A stretch of DNA of 64,000 nucleotides, taken from the NCBI RefSeq assembly GCF_913020055.1, contig NZ_CAJWCF010000005.1, forward strand, positions 1 to 64,000. The letters run 5' to 3'. Both the position numbers and the translations under genes were made by a program. The notes beneath the pieces are model-generated. The model did no database searches, was not told the DNA's origin, and saw nothing but the letters and a program-made list of their open reading frames with translations. Below are positions 48,001 to 58,000 of the stretch, piece by piece; position 1 is the stretch's first letter; every line of letters starts with the position of its first letter. Source of the stretch: an uncultured Paraglaciecola sp. (GTDB lineage: Bacteria; Pseudomonadota; Gammaproteobacteria; Enterobacterales; Alteromonadaceae).

Positions 48001-48652
48001 AAAGCTACGTAAGTTTTTAACCCATGAATTGGATCGTTATTTAAGAGGTCGCAGTGCAGAACGGATTGAAGAAATGCCACTGCTACGCGCAGAAAACCAA
48101 CAATACATTCATTATCAAAAAGGCTCTATAGTGATGATGGCCTTGGTTAACAAACTAGGTGAAGAGCGTCTTAATAAAGCCTTACAAGCATTGCTATACG
48201 AATATCAGTTTAGAGAAGACTTGTACCCTACCACTTTGGACTTGGTGAGACATTTAGATAATGTATCGAACGAGGCAGAACAGGCTTATATTAAAGACTT
48301 GTTTGAGCAAATCACTATTTACGATTTGCGCGCCAAAGAGGTGGTAAAGGAAGAGCTTGAAGACGGCAAAACCAAGGTTATATTAACGGTATCTGCACAA
48401 CAATTTAGTGCAGATGGAAAAGGACAAGAAACCGAACAGCCTTTTAATGAAGAGGTTGAAATTGTTTTGTTTAGCGACGATCCAAACAAATTTGATGCCG
48501 ACAACAAAGTGATTTACCAAGGATTGCATCGTATAGAAAGTGGCGACTCAGTGATCGAACTAATAGTAGATGAAGTACCTGGTTTTGCAGGTATTGATCC
48601 ATTTGTACGTTTTATTGACCGAGACACTGGCAATAATATTATTAAGTTGTAA
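45095..48652 (+). CDS. ABC-2 permease fused to an M1-family metallopeptidase
   Basis: A 1185-residue fusion. The first 590 residues hold two sets of about six hydrophobic helices typical of ABC-2 permeases. A long periplasmic part follows, resembling aminopeptidase N: a beta domain (about 620-800), then the gluzincin site HEVAH at about 927-931 with the third ligand Glu in VLSETLSQYSA downstream. The metal site is intact, so peptidase activity is expected. A single helix (about 565-580) separates permease and peptidase. The architecture is known in Bacteroidetes and some Gammaproteobacteria, but its role is not established. The ATPase gene precedes it, and a good terminator follows. Confidence 0.9.
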   Translation: MFTQMLRFEWRYFTRQPSFIVTCLVFFLLPFLAITIDGVQIGSGGNVLFNSPFAVSQTMLIFGLISMFMVVNFVASTATRNHTSFMSEIIYTKPIKPLSYNLGRFFGAYLICLAVFAMVPLGLFIGSLMPWIDGERVGPNSLMMYLQPFLIFSTTTIFVLATLFYGVTNFFKSVMAGYICALGLFILYFVSGQVFNEPEQRTIRALLDPFAIGSFREYTRYWTAFEKNALLPVLEGAILQNRLLWLAVGSFILLTAGRLFKPLTLSANKTSKKSKKERIDVIPANSNIAIKASSKNGFAQFFIRTKFEIKQVMLSPAFPVLLLFSAFQLIAGFLNINGAFGAPNWPLTQTLVQIIVGAFSLMTIIVITYYTAEVVWRERTVGMGDIIDSMPVRNVTFWLSKLLAVMLVIVSLHFAGLVIAIVKQLLSGYENIEFGQYLISLLYFAVLPFCLLIVLAFLLQVLSPNKYVGMLIFVGYIIVSSVFGQIGIEHNMFNFGTAPVLQYSDLNGYGWYIQTQNWYMLYWTALSVVLGVMSYGMWQRGPQASLKQRFSLLSYQLGNQGKSIAAVALVIFISTGGYIHYNTKVLNDFYGQDQILDTQADYEKDYIEFRDAPMPSVVAINATIDVFPKERRIQANASVNLINRTDQPISRFLVNIPRFTKDYNVVIPGGELGETNTKYNLAWFEFTQPMAPGEERTGQLNVIRAHQGFKDRGEDNTLVKNGTFINNFELFPSFGFNEGYQIRDQHERRKRDLEPLQRAYKLEDTSRYTESFFGSGVEFIDFSATVSTSDDQFAIVPGYLQKEWQQDGRNYYRYEMDAPMVNFFSVMSANLEKKTVEHDGINIEVYYHKNHHWNVDRMIESSQDSLDYFQKVFSPYQHKQLRIIEFPGYRGFAQSFANTVPYSENIGFISDLRNPEDIDPVYYVTAHEVAHQWWGHQLNAANVQGSAVLSETLSQYSALMVMKKKYGEIKLRKFLTHELDRYLRGRSAERIEEMPLLRAENQQYIHYQKGSIVMMALVNKLGEERLNKALQALLYEYQFREDLYPTTLDLVRHLDNVSNEAEQAYIKDLFEQITIYDLRAKEVVKEELEDGKTKVILTVSAQQFSADGKGQETEQPFNEEVEIVLFSDDPNKFDADNKVIYQGLHRIESGDSVIELIVDEVPGFAGIDPFVRFIDRDTGNNIIKL

Positions 48653-48675
48653 TGCTAAAAACTTGTTAAGCTAAG

Positions 48676-48699
48676 CCCTCATTTTGAGGGTTTTTTTTT
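48676..48699 (+). terminator. Intrinsic terminator of the ABC-peptidase operon
   Basis: CCCTCA pairs with TGAGGG around TTT, followed by nine T. It lies 23 bp after the fusion gene. Confidence 0.88.
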
Positions 48700-48919
48700 G
48701 CAACCCAATAAATGACACAGCAACATGACGACTATTTAGTGGAGCCAGCCCATCTCAACTTTGTTAAATTTGCAGTACACCAATGAAAACAAGTGAAGGT
48801 TTATAATTCAGTTGGTGTTTTTAAAAAAGTTAATCAACTGTGCGGCTATTTAAAAACCGCAAAATTTATTTAGTCAGCCTGTTTGCTGTCACTCAACTAC
48901 AAAAACCTAAGAGCAACTT

Positions 48920-50143
48920 ATGCCATCACCATTGTCACATATACGCGTACTAGAACTCAGTCGTATTTTAGCGGGGCCTTGGGCCGGACAAATGTTGGCG
49001 GACTTAGGTGCAGAAGTGATTAAAGTAGAAAAGCCGATACAAGGTGATGACACTCGTCACTGGGGTCCCCCTTATTTAAATAATCAACAAACTGAAAACC
49101 CAACAGATTCAGCATATTTTTTATCGGCCAATCGAGGTAAACGCTCGATTACGGTCGATATACATCACCAAGATGGACAAGCCGTTATTCAGCAACTTGT
49201 AGAAAGCTGTGATGTCCTGATAGAAAACTTTAAGGTAGGCAGTTTACAAAAATACCACCTAGACTTTGCTAGCTTATCAGCGATTAATCCTAAATTGATT
49301 TATTGCTCTATCACAGGTTTTGGCCAAGATGGGCCTTATGCTCAAAGAGCCGGATACGACTTTCTGTTACAGGGTATGGGCGGACTAATGAGTGTAACGG
49401 GGCAGCCTGATCATTTACCTGGTGGAGGCCCACAAAAAGTCGGCGTGGCTTTAACCGACATCATGACAGGAATGTATGCCACCACGGCTATACAAGCGGC
49501 AATAATTGAGCGAGAAAAATCTGGTTTAGGTCAACATATTGATCTGGCTTTACTTGATGTACAAGTTGCGTGTTTAGCCAATCAGGGTATGAACTATCTG
49601 GTTAGCCAAGACATTCCTAAGCGCATGGGTAATGCCCACCCTAATATTGTGCCCTACCAAACGTTTCAAACAGCGGATGGCTTTATCATTTTGACCGTTG
49701 GTAACGACTCACAATTTGCAGATTTTTGTGAGGTAGCGGAATGCCAAGCGTTAATCCAAGACCCTCGCTTCACCACTAATCAAGCAAGAGTGCGCAACAG
49801 AGAAATTGTAATTGAAACATTGGCAGAAATCATCAAAGCAAAAAGCAGTGATGTTTGGTTACAACAACTAGAAATAAAAGGCGTTCCATGTGGCCCAATC
49901 AACGACATTGCGCAAGTATTCGATAACCCACAAGTTAAACACCGCAATATGCTAGGTGAACTAAACCACCCCGAAAATGGCAAAGTACCAACAGTCGCCA
50001 ACCCTATTAATTTTTCACGTACCCCTATCGAGTACAATCAGGCACCTCCGAATCTTGGAGAACATACGGAAAATGTGTTGTCAGAGCTATTAGGTTATGA
50101 CAAAAACACCATTAGCCACCTGCGCCATTCAAAAATAATTTAA
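48920..50143 (+). CDS. Class III CoA-transferase (CaiB/BaiF family)
   Basis: A formyl-CoA transferase/CaiB-type enzyme that moves CoA between carboxylic acids. The N-terminal Rossmann segment reads RVLELSRILAGPWAGQMLADLGAEVIKVE. The nucleophilic Asp of the family is at about residue 213 in DLALLDVQVA. The stretch GNAHPNIVPYQTFQTADG resembles succinate-hydroxymethylglutarate/glutarate CoA-transferases, but specificity cannot be fixed. Length 407. It is monocistronic; a link with the liu pathway or with dicarboxylate catabolism is possible but not shown. Confidence 0.88.
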   Translation: MPSPLSHIRVLELSRILAGPWAGQMLADLGAEVIKVEKPIQGDDTRHWGPPYLNNQQTENPTDSAYFLSANRGKRSITVDIHHQDGQAVIQQLVESCDVLIENFKVGSLQKYHLDFASLSAINPKLIYCSITGFGQDGPYAQRAGYDFLLQGMGGLMSVTGQPDHLPGGGPQKVGVALTDIMTGMYATTAIQAAIIEREKSGLGQHIDLALLDVQVACLANQGMNYLVSQDIPKRMGNAHPNIVPYQTFQTADGFIILTVGNDSQFADFCEVAECQALIQDPRFTTNQARVRNREIVIETLAEIIKAKSSDVWLQQLEIKGVPCGPINDIAQVFDNPQVKHRNMLGELNHPENGKVPTVANPINFSRTPIEYNQAPPNLGEHTENVLSELLGYDKNTISHLRHSKII

Positions 50144-50254
50144 TTAAAGTTACGCACTGCCTAACATCAATTTTTGATGCGGATTGTATAGTTTAACCCT
50201 GATTATTGGTTATAGTCTTGGTGATTACATTCACTTCTAATCGGATTTCCAATC

Positions 50255-50782
50255 ATGGCTAATTTTATTCGACTCACTTTTTTCCTATCGCTAATAGTTT
50301 TCACTTTTGCATTGAAGGCTCACCCTGATGAGGTGTTATCAAATACAGAGACCTTAGCTCCTGGAGCTTCCTCAGCACCCGCTTCAATTGGGGATGTAAA
50401 GTGGATATCGGGTTATTGGCAGGGTGATATCTGAGGTGGTCAGTTCGAGGAAATTTGGTCACAACCCTCGGCAGGCTCTATGATGGCTTCCTTCAAATTT
50501 ATTCAAGATAATCAAGTAAGATTTTATGAATTGATGGCCATATCAGAACATAAAGGTAGTCTCATTTTACGACTCAAACACTTTGGTCGAGATCTCATTG
50601 GTTGGGAGGAGAAAGACCAAAGCATGGATTTTAAGTTGGTTAGGTTCACTAAGACTTCAGCTTACTTTGAAGGTTACACCTATAATCTGGTCAACCAGAA
50701 TGAGATGCATGTCTACGTGGTAATTGACAATGACGGGGAAAAGCAAGAAACAAAGTTTGTATTTAAGCGGCGTTCACAATAA
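50255..50782 (+). pseudogene. Exported DUF6265-like protein broken by one in-frame TGA
   Basis: Reading from ATG 50255 gives a signal peptide (hydrophobic core FFLSLIVFTFAL), then a mature part up to WISGYWQGDI, where a TGA stops the frame at 50432-50434 (codon 60). The same frame continues without shift as GGQFEEIWSQPSAGSMM and on to the stop at 50780-50782, 175 residues in all. The ORF track shows only the 3' part from 50480. The pattern W-x-x-G-x-W-x-G ... GG-x-x-E-E-x-W-x-x-P-x-x-G-x-M spans the stop, so the gene was whole recently. One base (TGA from TGG, TTA or similar) would restore it; a sequencing error is possible. Confidence 0.8.
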
Positions 50783-50914
50783 GCCAAAAAACTTTTTTAT
50801 TGCAGTGTAAATTACTCATTTATTGAGCATTTATTTGCTAGACAATCAGTCCCGACAAGAATAGATTAGTTACTTAATATAAATCACTGATTTATATAAC
50901 AAAGGACTGAGAAA

Positions 50915-52561
50915 TTGATAAAAATACCCGAACAAAAATCTAATGCTGATATTGAAGTACTGATAATAGATGGCCAGGACCTAGTACATACAGTGGTTAG
51001 GGGGGCTTTGCTTGATGCGGGTATTGAAAAAGTAAAAAGTGCTCACAATTCAGACTCAGCATTAAGGTTTTGCCAAGCAACACGTTTCGATATGGTACTG
51101 ATTGCCTTTGACGTCAAAAGTGACAAAGATGGTTTTAACTTATTGGAAGAAATGAAGTTCAAGGGTTACATCACTAAAACCACTTGTGTGATATTTCTAA
51201 GTGCAGATACATCTAAAGGTTTAGTCAATTGTGTAGTGGAAATGGAGCCCACTGATTTTTGGGTCAAACCACTGGATCGCTTAAAAGTTGCCAAGCGTAT
51301 TGGTCAAGTTATTGCCATCGAAAAGAAACTTTACGCCTTGCGTTTTTGTTTTGACCAAGGTGAATTTCCTACGGCTATTTATTACGCTGAACGCCAGTTA
51401 CAAGACTCATCTTTGACATTGTATCACCCGCATATTAATCGATTGATTGGCAGAAGTTTATTTAATATGAAGGAGTATCAAGGGGCACAAGAATTCTATG
51501 AAAATCTGGCTGAAAAATATTCTTACGCATGGGTACAGGTGGGTTTAGCCGCAACTTTACTTAAACAAAAAAAGATAGATGAAGCAACCGAATTAACCTC
51601 CGCACTGCTTTTACGAAATGATACAAAATTTGCTACCTACGACTTACTGGCGGAATATCATATTGATAATGAAGACTATCAGCAAGGGTATGAAATTATT
51701 CAAGAAGCGACTAAATTAGCTCCCCGTAGTATTGAACGAAATAAAAAATCATGGAACTTAGCCAGATTAAATCATGACAGAATGGGGCAATACCTAGCCA
51801 CCAGAAATATTGCCAAATACGCTAAAAACTCGATTCATGACTCACCCGCTTTACAACTTAATGTCATCCGCTCTGGTTCAGATCTGGCAGGCACCTTATC
51901 TGAAACCGAATCAAATAAGCTGTTAATCAACACTGAAAAAACGCTAGAACTATTAAAACAAGACTTTGCTGCAGCCTCCGATTTGGGCGATCAGATCACT
52001 GTGATCGAAGTAAGACTGCTTAACTTGCGCCAAAATAAAAAACAAGCAGAACAAGTCATGTTGCAACACACTCGAGCAAGTGCCTTGAAAAATTTCGAAG
52101 ACAACCTAGATAAAGTTAAAGCCTTTCATGAAGTCGGTTTGTGGGAGCAATCAATGCGTTTGCTTGAACAGATGAAAGATGAAGTTGGCAATGACTCCTT
52201 TACCGGAAAAGTGTTGAGTGAATATTTAGAGCAAGAGTCAAAAGAGCGACAAGACATTCGTTATAGCCCAAAAGAATTGGGTGAAATGGCTTCTGCCTAT
52301 TATAAAAACAAACGCTATAAACCTGCTTATAACTTACTCTGCCAAGCTGCACAGCTGTCACCGAACAATCCCAACATCACTATTAGCCTATTAAAAGTAT
52401 TGGCCATTTTAGCAGAAGTAGAAGGACTAACCGAAGAAGAAACGGAAAGTGTCTCCAGCTGTTTAGAGGCTTTAGAAGGAGTGACTTTGTCTGAAAGTCA
52501 ACAAGTTAAGTTGGATGACTATAATCAACGAATTGATAAAGTACTTGAGACAGAGCAATAA
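50915..52561 (+). CDS. TPR protein with a degenerate response-regulator receiver (copy 2)
   Basis: 548 residues, a paralogue of the product at 10909-12531 with the same layout: a receiver-like domain at about 13-130, then helical TPR-like repeats to the end and no DNA-binding domain. Two key positions have changed. The acidic pair reads IIDGQD (one Asp lost), and the phosphoacceptor site reads IAFDV, with Ala64 in place of Asp. Lys118 (VKPL) is retained. It is therefore even less able than copy 1 to take a phosphate. The start is TTG at 50915 with AAAGGA about 9 nt ahead. It converges on tilS. Confidence 0.85.
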   Translation: MIKIPEQKSNADIEVLIIDGQDLVHTVVRGALLDAGIEKVKSAHNSDSALRFCQATRFDMVLIAFDVKSDKDGFNLLEEMKFKGYITKTTCVIFLSADTSKGLVNCVVEMEPTDFWVKPLDRLKVAKRIGQVIAIEKKLYALRFCFDQGEFPTAIYYAERQLQDSSLTLYHPHINRLIGRSLFNMKEYQGAQEFYENLAEKYSYAWVQVGLAATLLKQKKIDEATELTSALLLRNDTKFATYDLLAEYHIDNEDYQQGYEIIQEATKLAPRSIERNKKSWNLARLNHDRMGQYLATRNIAKYAKNSIHDSPALQLNVIRSGSDLAGTLSETESNKLLINTEKTLELLKQDFAAASDLGDQITVIEVRLLNLRQNKKQAEQVMLQHTRASALKNFEDNLDKVKAFHEVGLWEQSMRLLEQMKDEVGNDSFTGKVLSEYLEQESKERQDIRYSPKELGEMASAYYKNKRYKPAYNLLCQAAQLSPNNPNITISLLKVLAILAEVEGLTEEETESVSSCLEALEGVTLSESQQVKLDDYNQRIDKVLETEQ

Positions 52562-52588
52562 CTTAGGTTTTGGATTTAGTTACTGTGA

Positions 52589-53971
52589 CTAGAGAGTATT
52601 TTCTAACCTTAGGCTAACCAAAAAGTCATTTTCATTTTGACATTGCGCACTTTGTCCAGGATGTAATCTTTCCTCTATTATTAGGGCCAGCACTTTTTCG
52701 TTTTGCAAAATAAATACCACTGACTCTCGTAACCAAGGGGCTATTTTCCACTGCTTAAACCATTGTTTAACGGGTTTTGAATGATCCGCACCAGCAGGTT
52801 TAAACTTTGCACCATATCCACCTAATCTTATCACCACCGCGCCTAATGCTGGGTCAATGGTTATCTGTGACTTTCCATCAACCGGCGTTTTAACTGATTT
52901 CGAAAAGAGCAGCCCCCCTAAACCATCAGGTAGCTGAATTTTTTCTTCTCCTAGCCATTCTTTGCTGTAGGCGTTGTGTTTTACTGGCACATTGATCACA
53001 AATAACTGCTGATCAAATCGCCTGAACTGCCAAGTATTCCATTGTAATATTGGTGTAGAGTCTTCAGCAGCTTCTAATAAATCAGGTGTAAGTCGACTTA
53101 ACACTGCTAAAGATGGGTTTTGCATACCCAATTCGGACAACCAATAACGTACTATTTGATGTAACCATGACTGACTTAACTGCTTTAGGGCTGGCAGATG
53201 TAAACTATATACAGATGCTCTTATTTGTTTGAGCTTTTCAGCGCAGGTTTCATCCAATAAACTTTGTTGCTCGGCGCAAAGTGTGGCACTTCTAGCCACT
53301 GAACGAGAAATTTCTGGCCAACGACCTTGTAATACAGGCAATACATCATGGCGCAAAAAGTTACGTTCGAAATCCGTGTTTTGATTAGACTCATCTTCAC
53401 ACCATTGCAATTTATGCTGCAGTGCATAATCCCAAATAACCTGTTGCGATGAGTCTAAAAGCGGTCGATAAAATCCTACTTTTTTGTCAGATTGTAATGG
53501 GCATTGAACATTCCAAGTGCGATTCATCGAAGATAAGCCTTTAGGCCCCGCTCCCCGCTTTAACTGTAATAAAAAAGTTTCGAGTTGGTCGTCCTGATGT
53601 TGTCCAAGAAGTACTTGGCTATTAGCCGGTGCTAACGCAACTAACTTGTTATAACGCGCCTCTCTGGCTTGTGCTTCAAGACTTTGCCTCGATACCACTT
53701 CAACCGAAACATTGGCGGTTTGAAAGTCAATATGTAGGTCCGCACACACCTGCTGACAATGTGTTTGCCACTGGTCTGCATGTTGACTTAAACCATGATG
53801 AATATGAATTGCGCTGAGCTCAAAACTGAATTGAGCCTCTTGTAAAACGGAATGCAACGCGTGCAACAGAACATGAGAGTCTACACCACCACTGTATGCA
53901 ACCACTAGATGTGTGGCCGACGAGAGTGGCTCACAACTTAGTTGTTCCTTCAGTGTATTTAATATGGACAT
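52589..53971 (-). CDS. tilS: tRNA(Ile)-lysidine synthetase
   Basis: Converts C34 of the tRNA-Ile CAU anticodon to lysidine using ATP and lysine, so that the tRNA reads AUA. The PP-loop motif SGGVDS is at 27-32 (AYSGGVDSHVLL). HHGLSQHADQW and LGQHQDDQLETFLLQLKRGAGPKGL, which bind ATP and tRNA, follow. The C-terminal TilS domain has KWKIAPWLRES. Length 460 against 432 in E. coli. It follows accA on the minus strand, but an intrinsic terminator lies between. Confidence 0.96.
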   Translation of the reverse strand: MSILNTLKEQLSCEPLSSATHLVVAYSGGVDSHVLLHALHSVLQEAQFSFELSAIHIHHGLSQHADQWQTHCQQVCADLHIDFQTANVSVEVVSRQSLEAQAREARYNKLVALAPANSQVLLGQHQDDQLETFLLQLKRGAGPKGLSSMNRTWNVQCPLQSDKKVGFYRPLLDSSQQVIWDYALQHKLQWCEDESNQNTDFERNFLRHDVLPVLQGRWPEISRSVARSATLCAEQQSLLDETCAEKLKQIRASVYSLHLPALKQLSQSWLHQIVRYWLSELGMQNPSLAVLSRLTPDLLEAAEDSTPILQWNTWQFRRFDQQLFVINVPVKHNAYSKEWLGEEKIQLPDGLGGLLFSKSVKTPVDGKSQITIDPALGAVVIRLGGYGAKFKPAGADHSKPVKQWFKQWKIAPWLRESVVFILQNEKVLALIIEERLHPGQSAQCQNENDFLVSLRLENTL

Positions 53972-53994
53972 AGTTCTCTGAATTATCTCAATAA

Positions 53995-54020
53995 CAAAAA
54001 AGCCATCTTAAAAGATGGCT
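53995..54020 (-). terminator. Intrinsic terminator of the lpx-dnaE-accA cluster
   Basis: On the minus strand AGCCATCTT and AAGATGGCT form a 9-bp stem with a 2-nt loop, followed by a run of T. It is 26 bp past the accA stop and 24 bp before the tilS start. Confidence 0.85.
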
Positions 54021-54046
54021 TATACAATCTATATAATGCTGATTAT

Positions 54047-55003
54047 TTAACAATAACCAAAAGACATCAATCGTTCATAACGTTGGGCTAACAATTCCTC
54101 AGTAGATAAACTACCAAGCTGTGCAAGCTGCTGTTTTAGCGTAGCTTTTAAATTAGCTGCCATTGAGTCATGATCCCTATGGGCTCCGCCTAAGGGTTCA
54201 TTTATAATTTGATTGATTAAACCTAATTCTTTAATTTGCCCTGCACTGACACCCATTGCTTCGGCTGCTTGTGGGGCTTTATCAGCACTTTTCCACAAAA
54301 TTGAAGCACATCCTTCTGGTGAAATCACCGAGTAGGTACTGTATTGCAACATGTTAACTCTGTCGCCAACACCTATGGCCAATGCACCACCAGAACCACC
54401 TTCGCCAATTACAGTACATATAATTGGCACCTTTAAGCCTGACATAACTTTTAGATTACGGGCGATGGCTTCACTTTGGCCACGTTCTTCAGCACCTACG
54501 CCAGGATAAGCTCCAGGGGTATCAATAAAGGTAATAATCGGTAAGTTAAAACGCTCGGCCATTTCCATCAAGCGTAATGCTTTTCTGTAACCTTCTGGTT
54601 TAGGCATGCCAAAATTACGCTTAATTTTTTCTTTAGTATCACGGCCCTTTTGATGACCAATAATCATCACTGGCTGCCCATCAATTTTTGCTAAGCCGCC
54701 TACTATGGCTTTGTCATCGGCAAAGGCTCTGTCACCTGCAAGTTCATCAAAATCTGTGCAGATACGCTCTACGTAATCATAGGTATAAGGACGCATAGGA
54801 TGACGCGCAATTTGAGAAACTTGCCATGCGCCTAAATCAGCAAAAATTTTCCTGCTTAATTCTGCACTTTTTTCTCGAAGTTTGGTGATCTCTTCTTCGA
54901 TATTAACGTCGAACTCTCCGCCTTGATTGACTAGTCTCAACTCTTCAATCTTCGCTTCTAATTCAGCGATAGGTTTTTCGAATTCTAAAAAATTTACACT
55001 CAT
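54047..55003 (-). CDS. accA: Acetyl-CoA carboxylase, carboxyltransferase alpha subunit
   Basis: The alpha half of the AccAD carboxyltransferase, which makes malonyl-CoA for fatty acid synthesis. It has an N-terminal helical coiled coil ([19 protein letters not shown]), then the crotonase-type core: [33 protein letters not shown] and [15 protein letters not shown]. At 318 residues it matches E. coli AccA (319). It lies 56 bp after dnaE, the standard order. Confidence 0.98.
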   Translation of the reverse strand: MSVNFLEFEKPIAELEAKIEELRLVNQGGEFDVNIEEEITKLREKSAELSRKIFADLGAWQVSQIARHPMRPYTYDYVERICTDFDELAGDRAFADDKAIVGGLAKIDGQPVMIIGHQKGRDTKEKIKRNFGMPKPEGYRKALRLMEMAERFNLPIITFIDTPGAYPGVGAEERGQSEAIARNLKVMSGLKVPIICTVIGEGGSGGALAIGVGDRVNMLQYSTYSVISPEGCASILWKSADKAPQAAEAMGVSAGQIKELGLINQIINEPLGGAHRDHDSMAANLKATLKQQLAQLGSLSTEELLAQRYERLMSFGYC

Positions 55004-55059
55004 TGAACACCTAATAATTAATGTTTACAGCTTGTCATCAGTTCGCTTTTATTAACGAG

Positions 55060-58000
55060 TTAATGAAATTCTAAGTCAACTTGAGGTTTCCCTAACAGCT
55101 GTTGTAAGTCATATAGTAACTCATCTTGGGGAGTAACATACCACTGCGCGCCCAAGGTTAAATTTACTTTTGCATCTGGATGCACGTAATGTATCTGAAC
55201 CGGACAACTTCCACCTTGATAAGGTTGCAAAATTGTTTGCAGTTTAGCCACAGTTGAGGAATTACACCAGCTTGATTCTAAATGTACTTGTAACCCTTTA
55301 GCATTTTTCTCACGGGCTTGTACTAAGTCCATGGCATCACGGGCCGACATTGTATTGCCACCAGAGAATTCATCAAAGCTGACCTGTCCACTTATCACCA
55401 ATATTTTGTCTTCTTGCAGCAATTCTTCGTATTGCTCAAGCATATCAGGGAAAAATCTGACATCCACTCTGGCACTTTTATCATCTAATGTCACCAATGC
55501 CCAACGACGACCACGTTTATTGGTCATCACCCGTACCCCTAAAACTAAACCAACAGCAAAAGCGGTTTGATCTCGGTTGGTCGGTTTAAGATCAACTAAA
55601 CGACAAGGTGCATAATGTTTAATTTCGCTCAAATATTGATTAATGGGATGACCTGTTAGATATAAACCTAAAGTAGTCTTCTCACCATCTAACCATACCT
55701 TTTCTGGCCAAGGTGGCACATCAGCAAAAGCTTGTTGCACCTCTTCAGGTTCAGTGGTCAATAAACCAAACATGTCTGATTGACCGGACGTTTTATCTTT
55801 AGCATGTTGACCTGCTGCGGCCAATGCATCGGGCAATGAAGACATTAATGAGGCTCTATGTGAGCCTAAATTATCTAATGCTCCTGCTAATACTAATTTT
55901 TCCAGTACACGTTTGTTAATACGTTTAAGGTCTATTTTGGCGCAAAAGTCGAATAAATCGCTAAACTTATCATGCTCTTCGCGCGCTTCAATAATCGCTT
56001 CAATTGGGCCTTCACCGACACCTTTGACAGCACCAATACCGTAGACAATGCGCCCTTCTTCATCAACAGTAAACTTATGACTACCGGCATTCACATCGGG
56101 AGGTAATATGGTTAACCCCATACGATTACACTCATCAACCAAAGTCACTATTTTGTCTGAGTTATCCATATCAGCTGACATTACAGCGGCCATAAATTCT
56201 GCGGGGTAATGAGTTTTCAACCATAAGGTTTGATAAGAAACTAAAGCATAAGCTGCCGAGTGGGATTTGTTAAAACCATAACCTGCGAATTTTTCTACCA
56301 GATCGAAAATTTTGATAGCTAGATTTGGATCAATTCCGTTTTCTTTAGCGCCTGTCTCAAATGATTCGCGCTGTTTCTCCATTTCCTCTAGCTTTTTCTT
56401 ACCCATAGCACGGCGTAATAAATCGGCGCCGCCTAGACTATATCCCGACATTACCTGAGCTATCTGCATGACTTGCTCTTGATATAAGATAATACCGTAG
56501 GTGGGTTGTAATATTTCTTTCAAACATTCATGTTGGTATTCAGCGTCAGGGTAAGAGACTGCTTCACGTCCATGTTTACGATCAATAAAGTTATCTACCA
56601 TGCCTGACTGTAACGGGCCGGGTCTAAACAGTGCCACTAATGCGATGATATCTTCAAAACTGTCTGGTTTAAGGCGTTTAATTAATTCCTTCATACCACG
56701 GGATTCAAGCTGGAATACAGCAGTAGTCTCGGCATTTTGCAGGACTCTAAAACATTTTGCATCAACCAAAGGGATAGCGGCGATATCAACATCAATACCT
56801 TTGCCTGATTTGATCATATCAGTTGCCCACTGAATAATCGTCAGAGTACGTAAACCCAAGAAATCAAACTTAACTAGACCAGCCGTTTCCACGTCGTTTT
56901 TATCGAACTGGGTAACCGGGTTTTTACCTTCGTCGTCACAATAAAGAGGTGCAAAATCGGTGATGACTGTAGGGGCAATAACCACCCCCCCAGCATGTTT
57001 ACCAGCGTTACGGGTGCAACCTTCTAAAATACGACACATGTCGATAAGTTCTTTGACGTCTTCGTCTTCGTTGTATAACTCTGGTAAGCGAGGCTCTTCA
57101 ACAAAGGCTTTTTCAAGGGTCATACCTGGAGTAGGCGGAATGAGTTTAGAGATCCGATCAACAAAACCATAAGGATGCCCCAGCACCCTACCCACATCTC
57201 GTACTACAGCTTTGGCAGCCATAGTTCCGAAAGTAATGATTTGGGAAACCGCGTCTCGTCCATACATTTCGGCCACATGATCAATTACCTCATCACGTCT
57301 ATCCATACAAAAATCGACGTCGAAATCAGGCATTGATACCCGTTCTGGGTTCAAAAATCGTTCGAATAACAAATCATATTCAAGGGGATCAAGGTCGGTG
57401 ATATCCAGTGCATAAGCCACTAATGATCCGGCACCTGACCCACGGCCTGGACCAACGGGAATGTTATTGTCTTTACTCCACTGGATAAACTCCATTACGA
57501 TCAAGAAATAGCCAGGGAAGCCCATTTGGTTTATAACTTTAAGCTCTATCGCTAGACGTTCATCATATTCTGGGCGTTTCTCGATACGCACTTGTTCGTC
57601 CGGAAACAGGAATGCCAAACGTCTTTCTAGGCCTTCCTCAGATACCTTAACCAAAAAGTCTTTAATATCCATACCTTCAGTAGGAAAATCAGGCAGGAAG
57701 TAGGTACCTAGCTGCACGGTAACATTGCAGCGTTTAGCAATTTCTACTGTATTTTGGATGGCTTCAGGAATATCTGAGAATAGTTCTGCCATTTCTTCAG
57801 CTGTACGCAGATATTGCTGTTCACTGTATTGTTTAGGTCTACGGGGATCGTTTAACGTATAACCGTCGTGGATAGCCACACGAATTTCGTGAGCATCAAA
57901 ATATTGTCTATCAACAAAACACACTTCATTGGTAGCAACTACTGGTAAATCGAATTGATGCGCCCAGTCTACTGCGCGGTGAATATAATCTTCTTCCCCA

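Noticed and set aside
50432-50434. In-frame TGA as a selenocysteine codon
   Set aside because: No selenoprotein family pattern surrounds it, the family has no known Cys or Sec catalytic site here, and no SECIS-like hairpin was evident just downstream. A nonsense mutation or sequence error is simpler.
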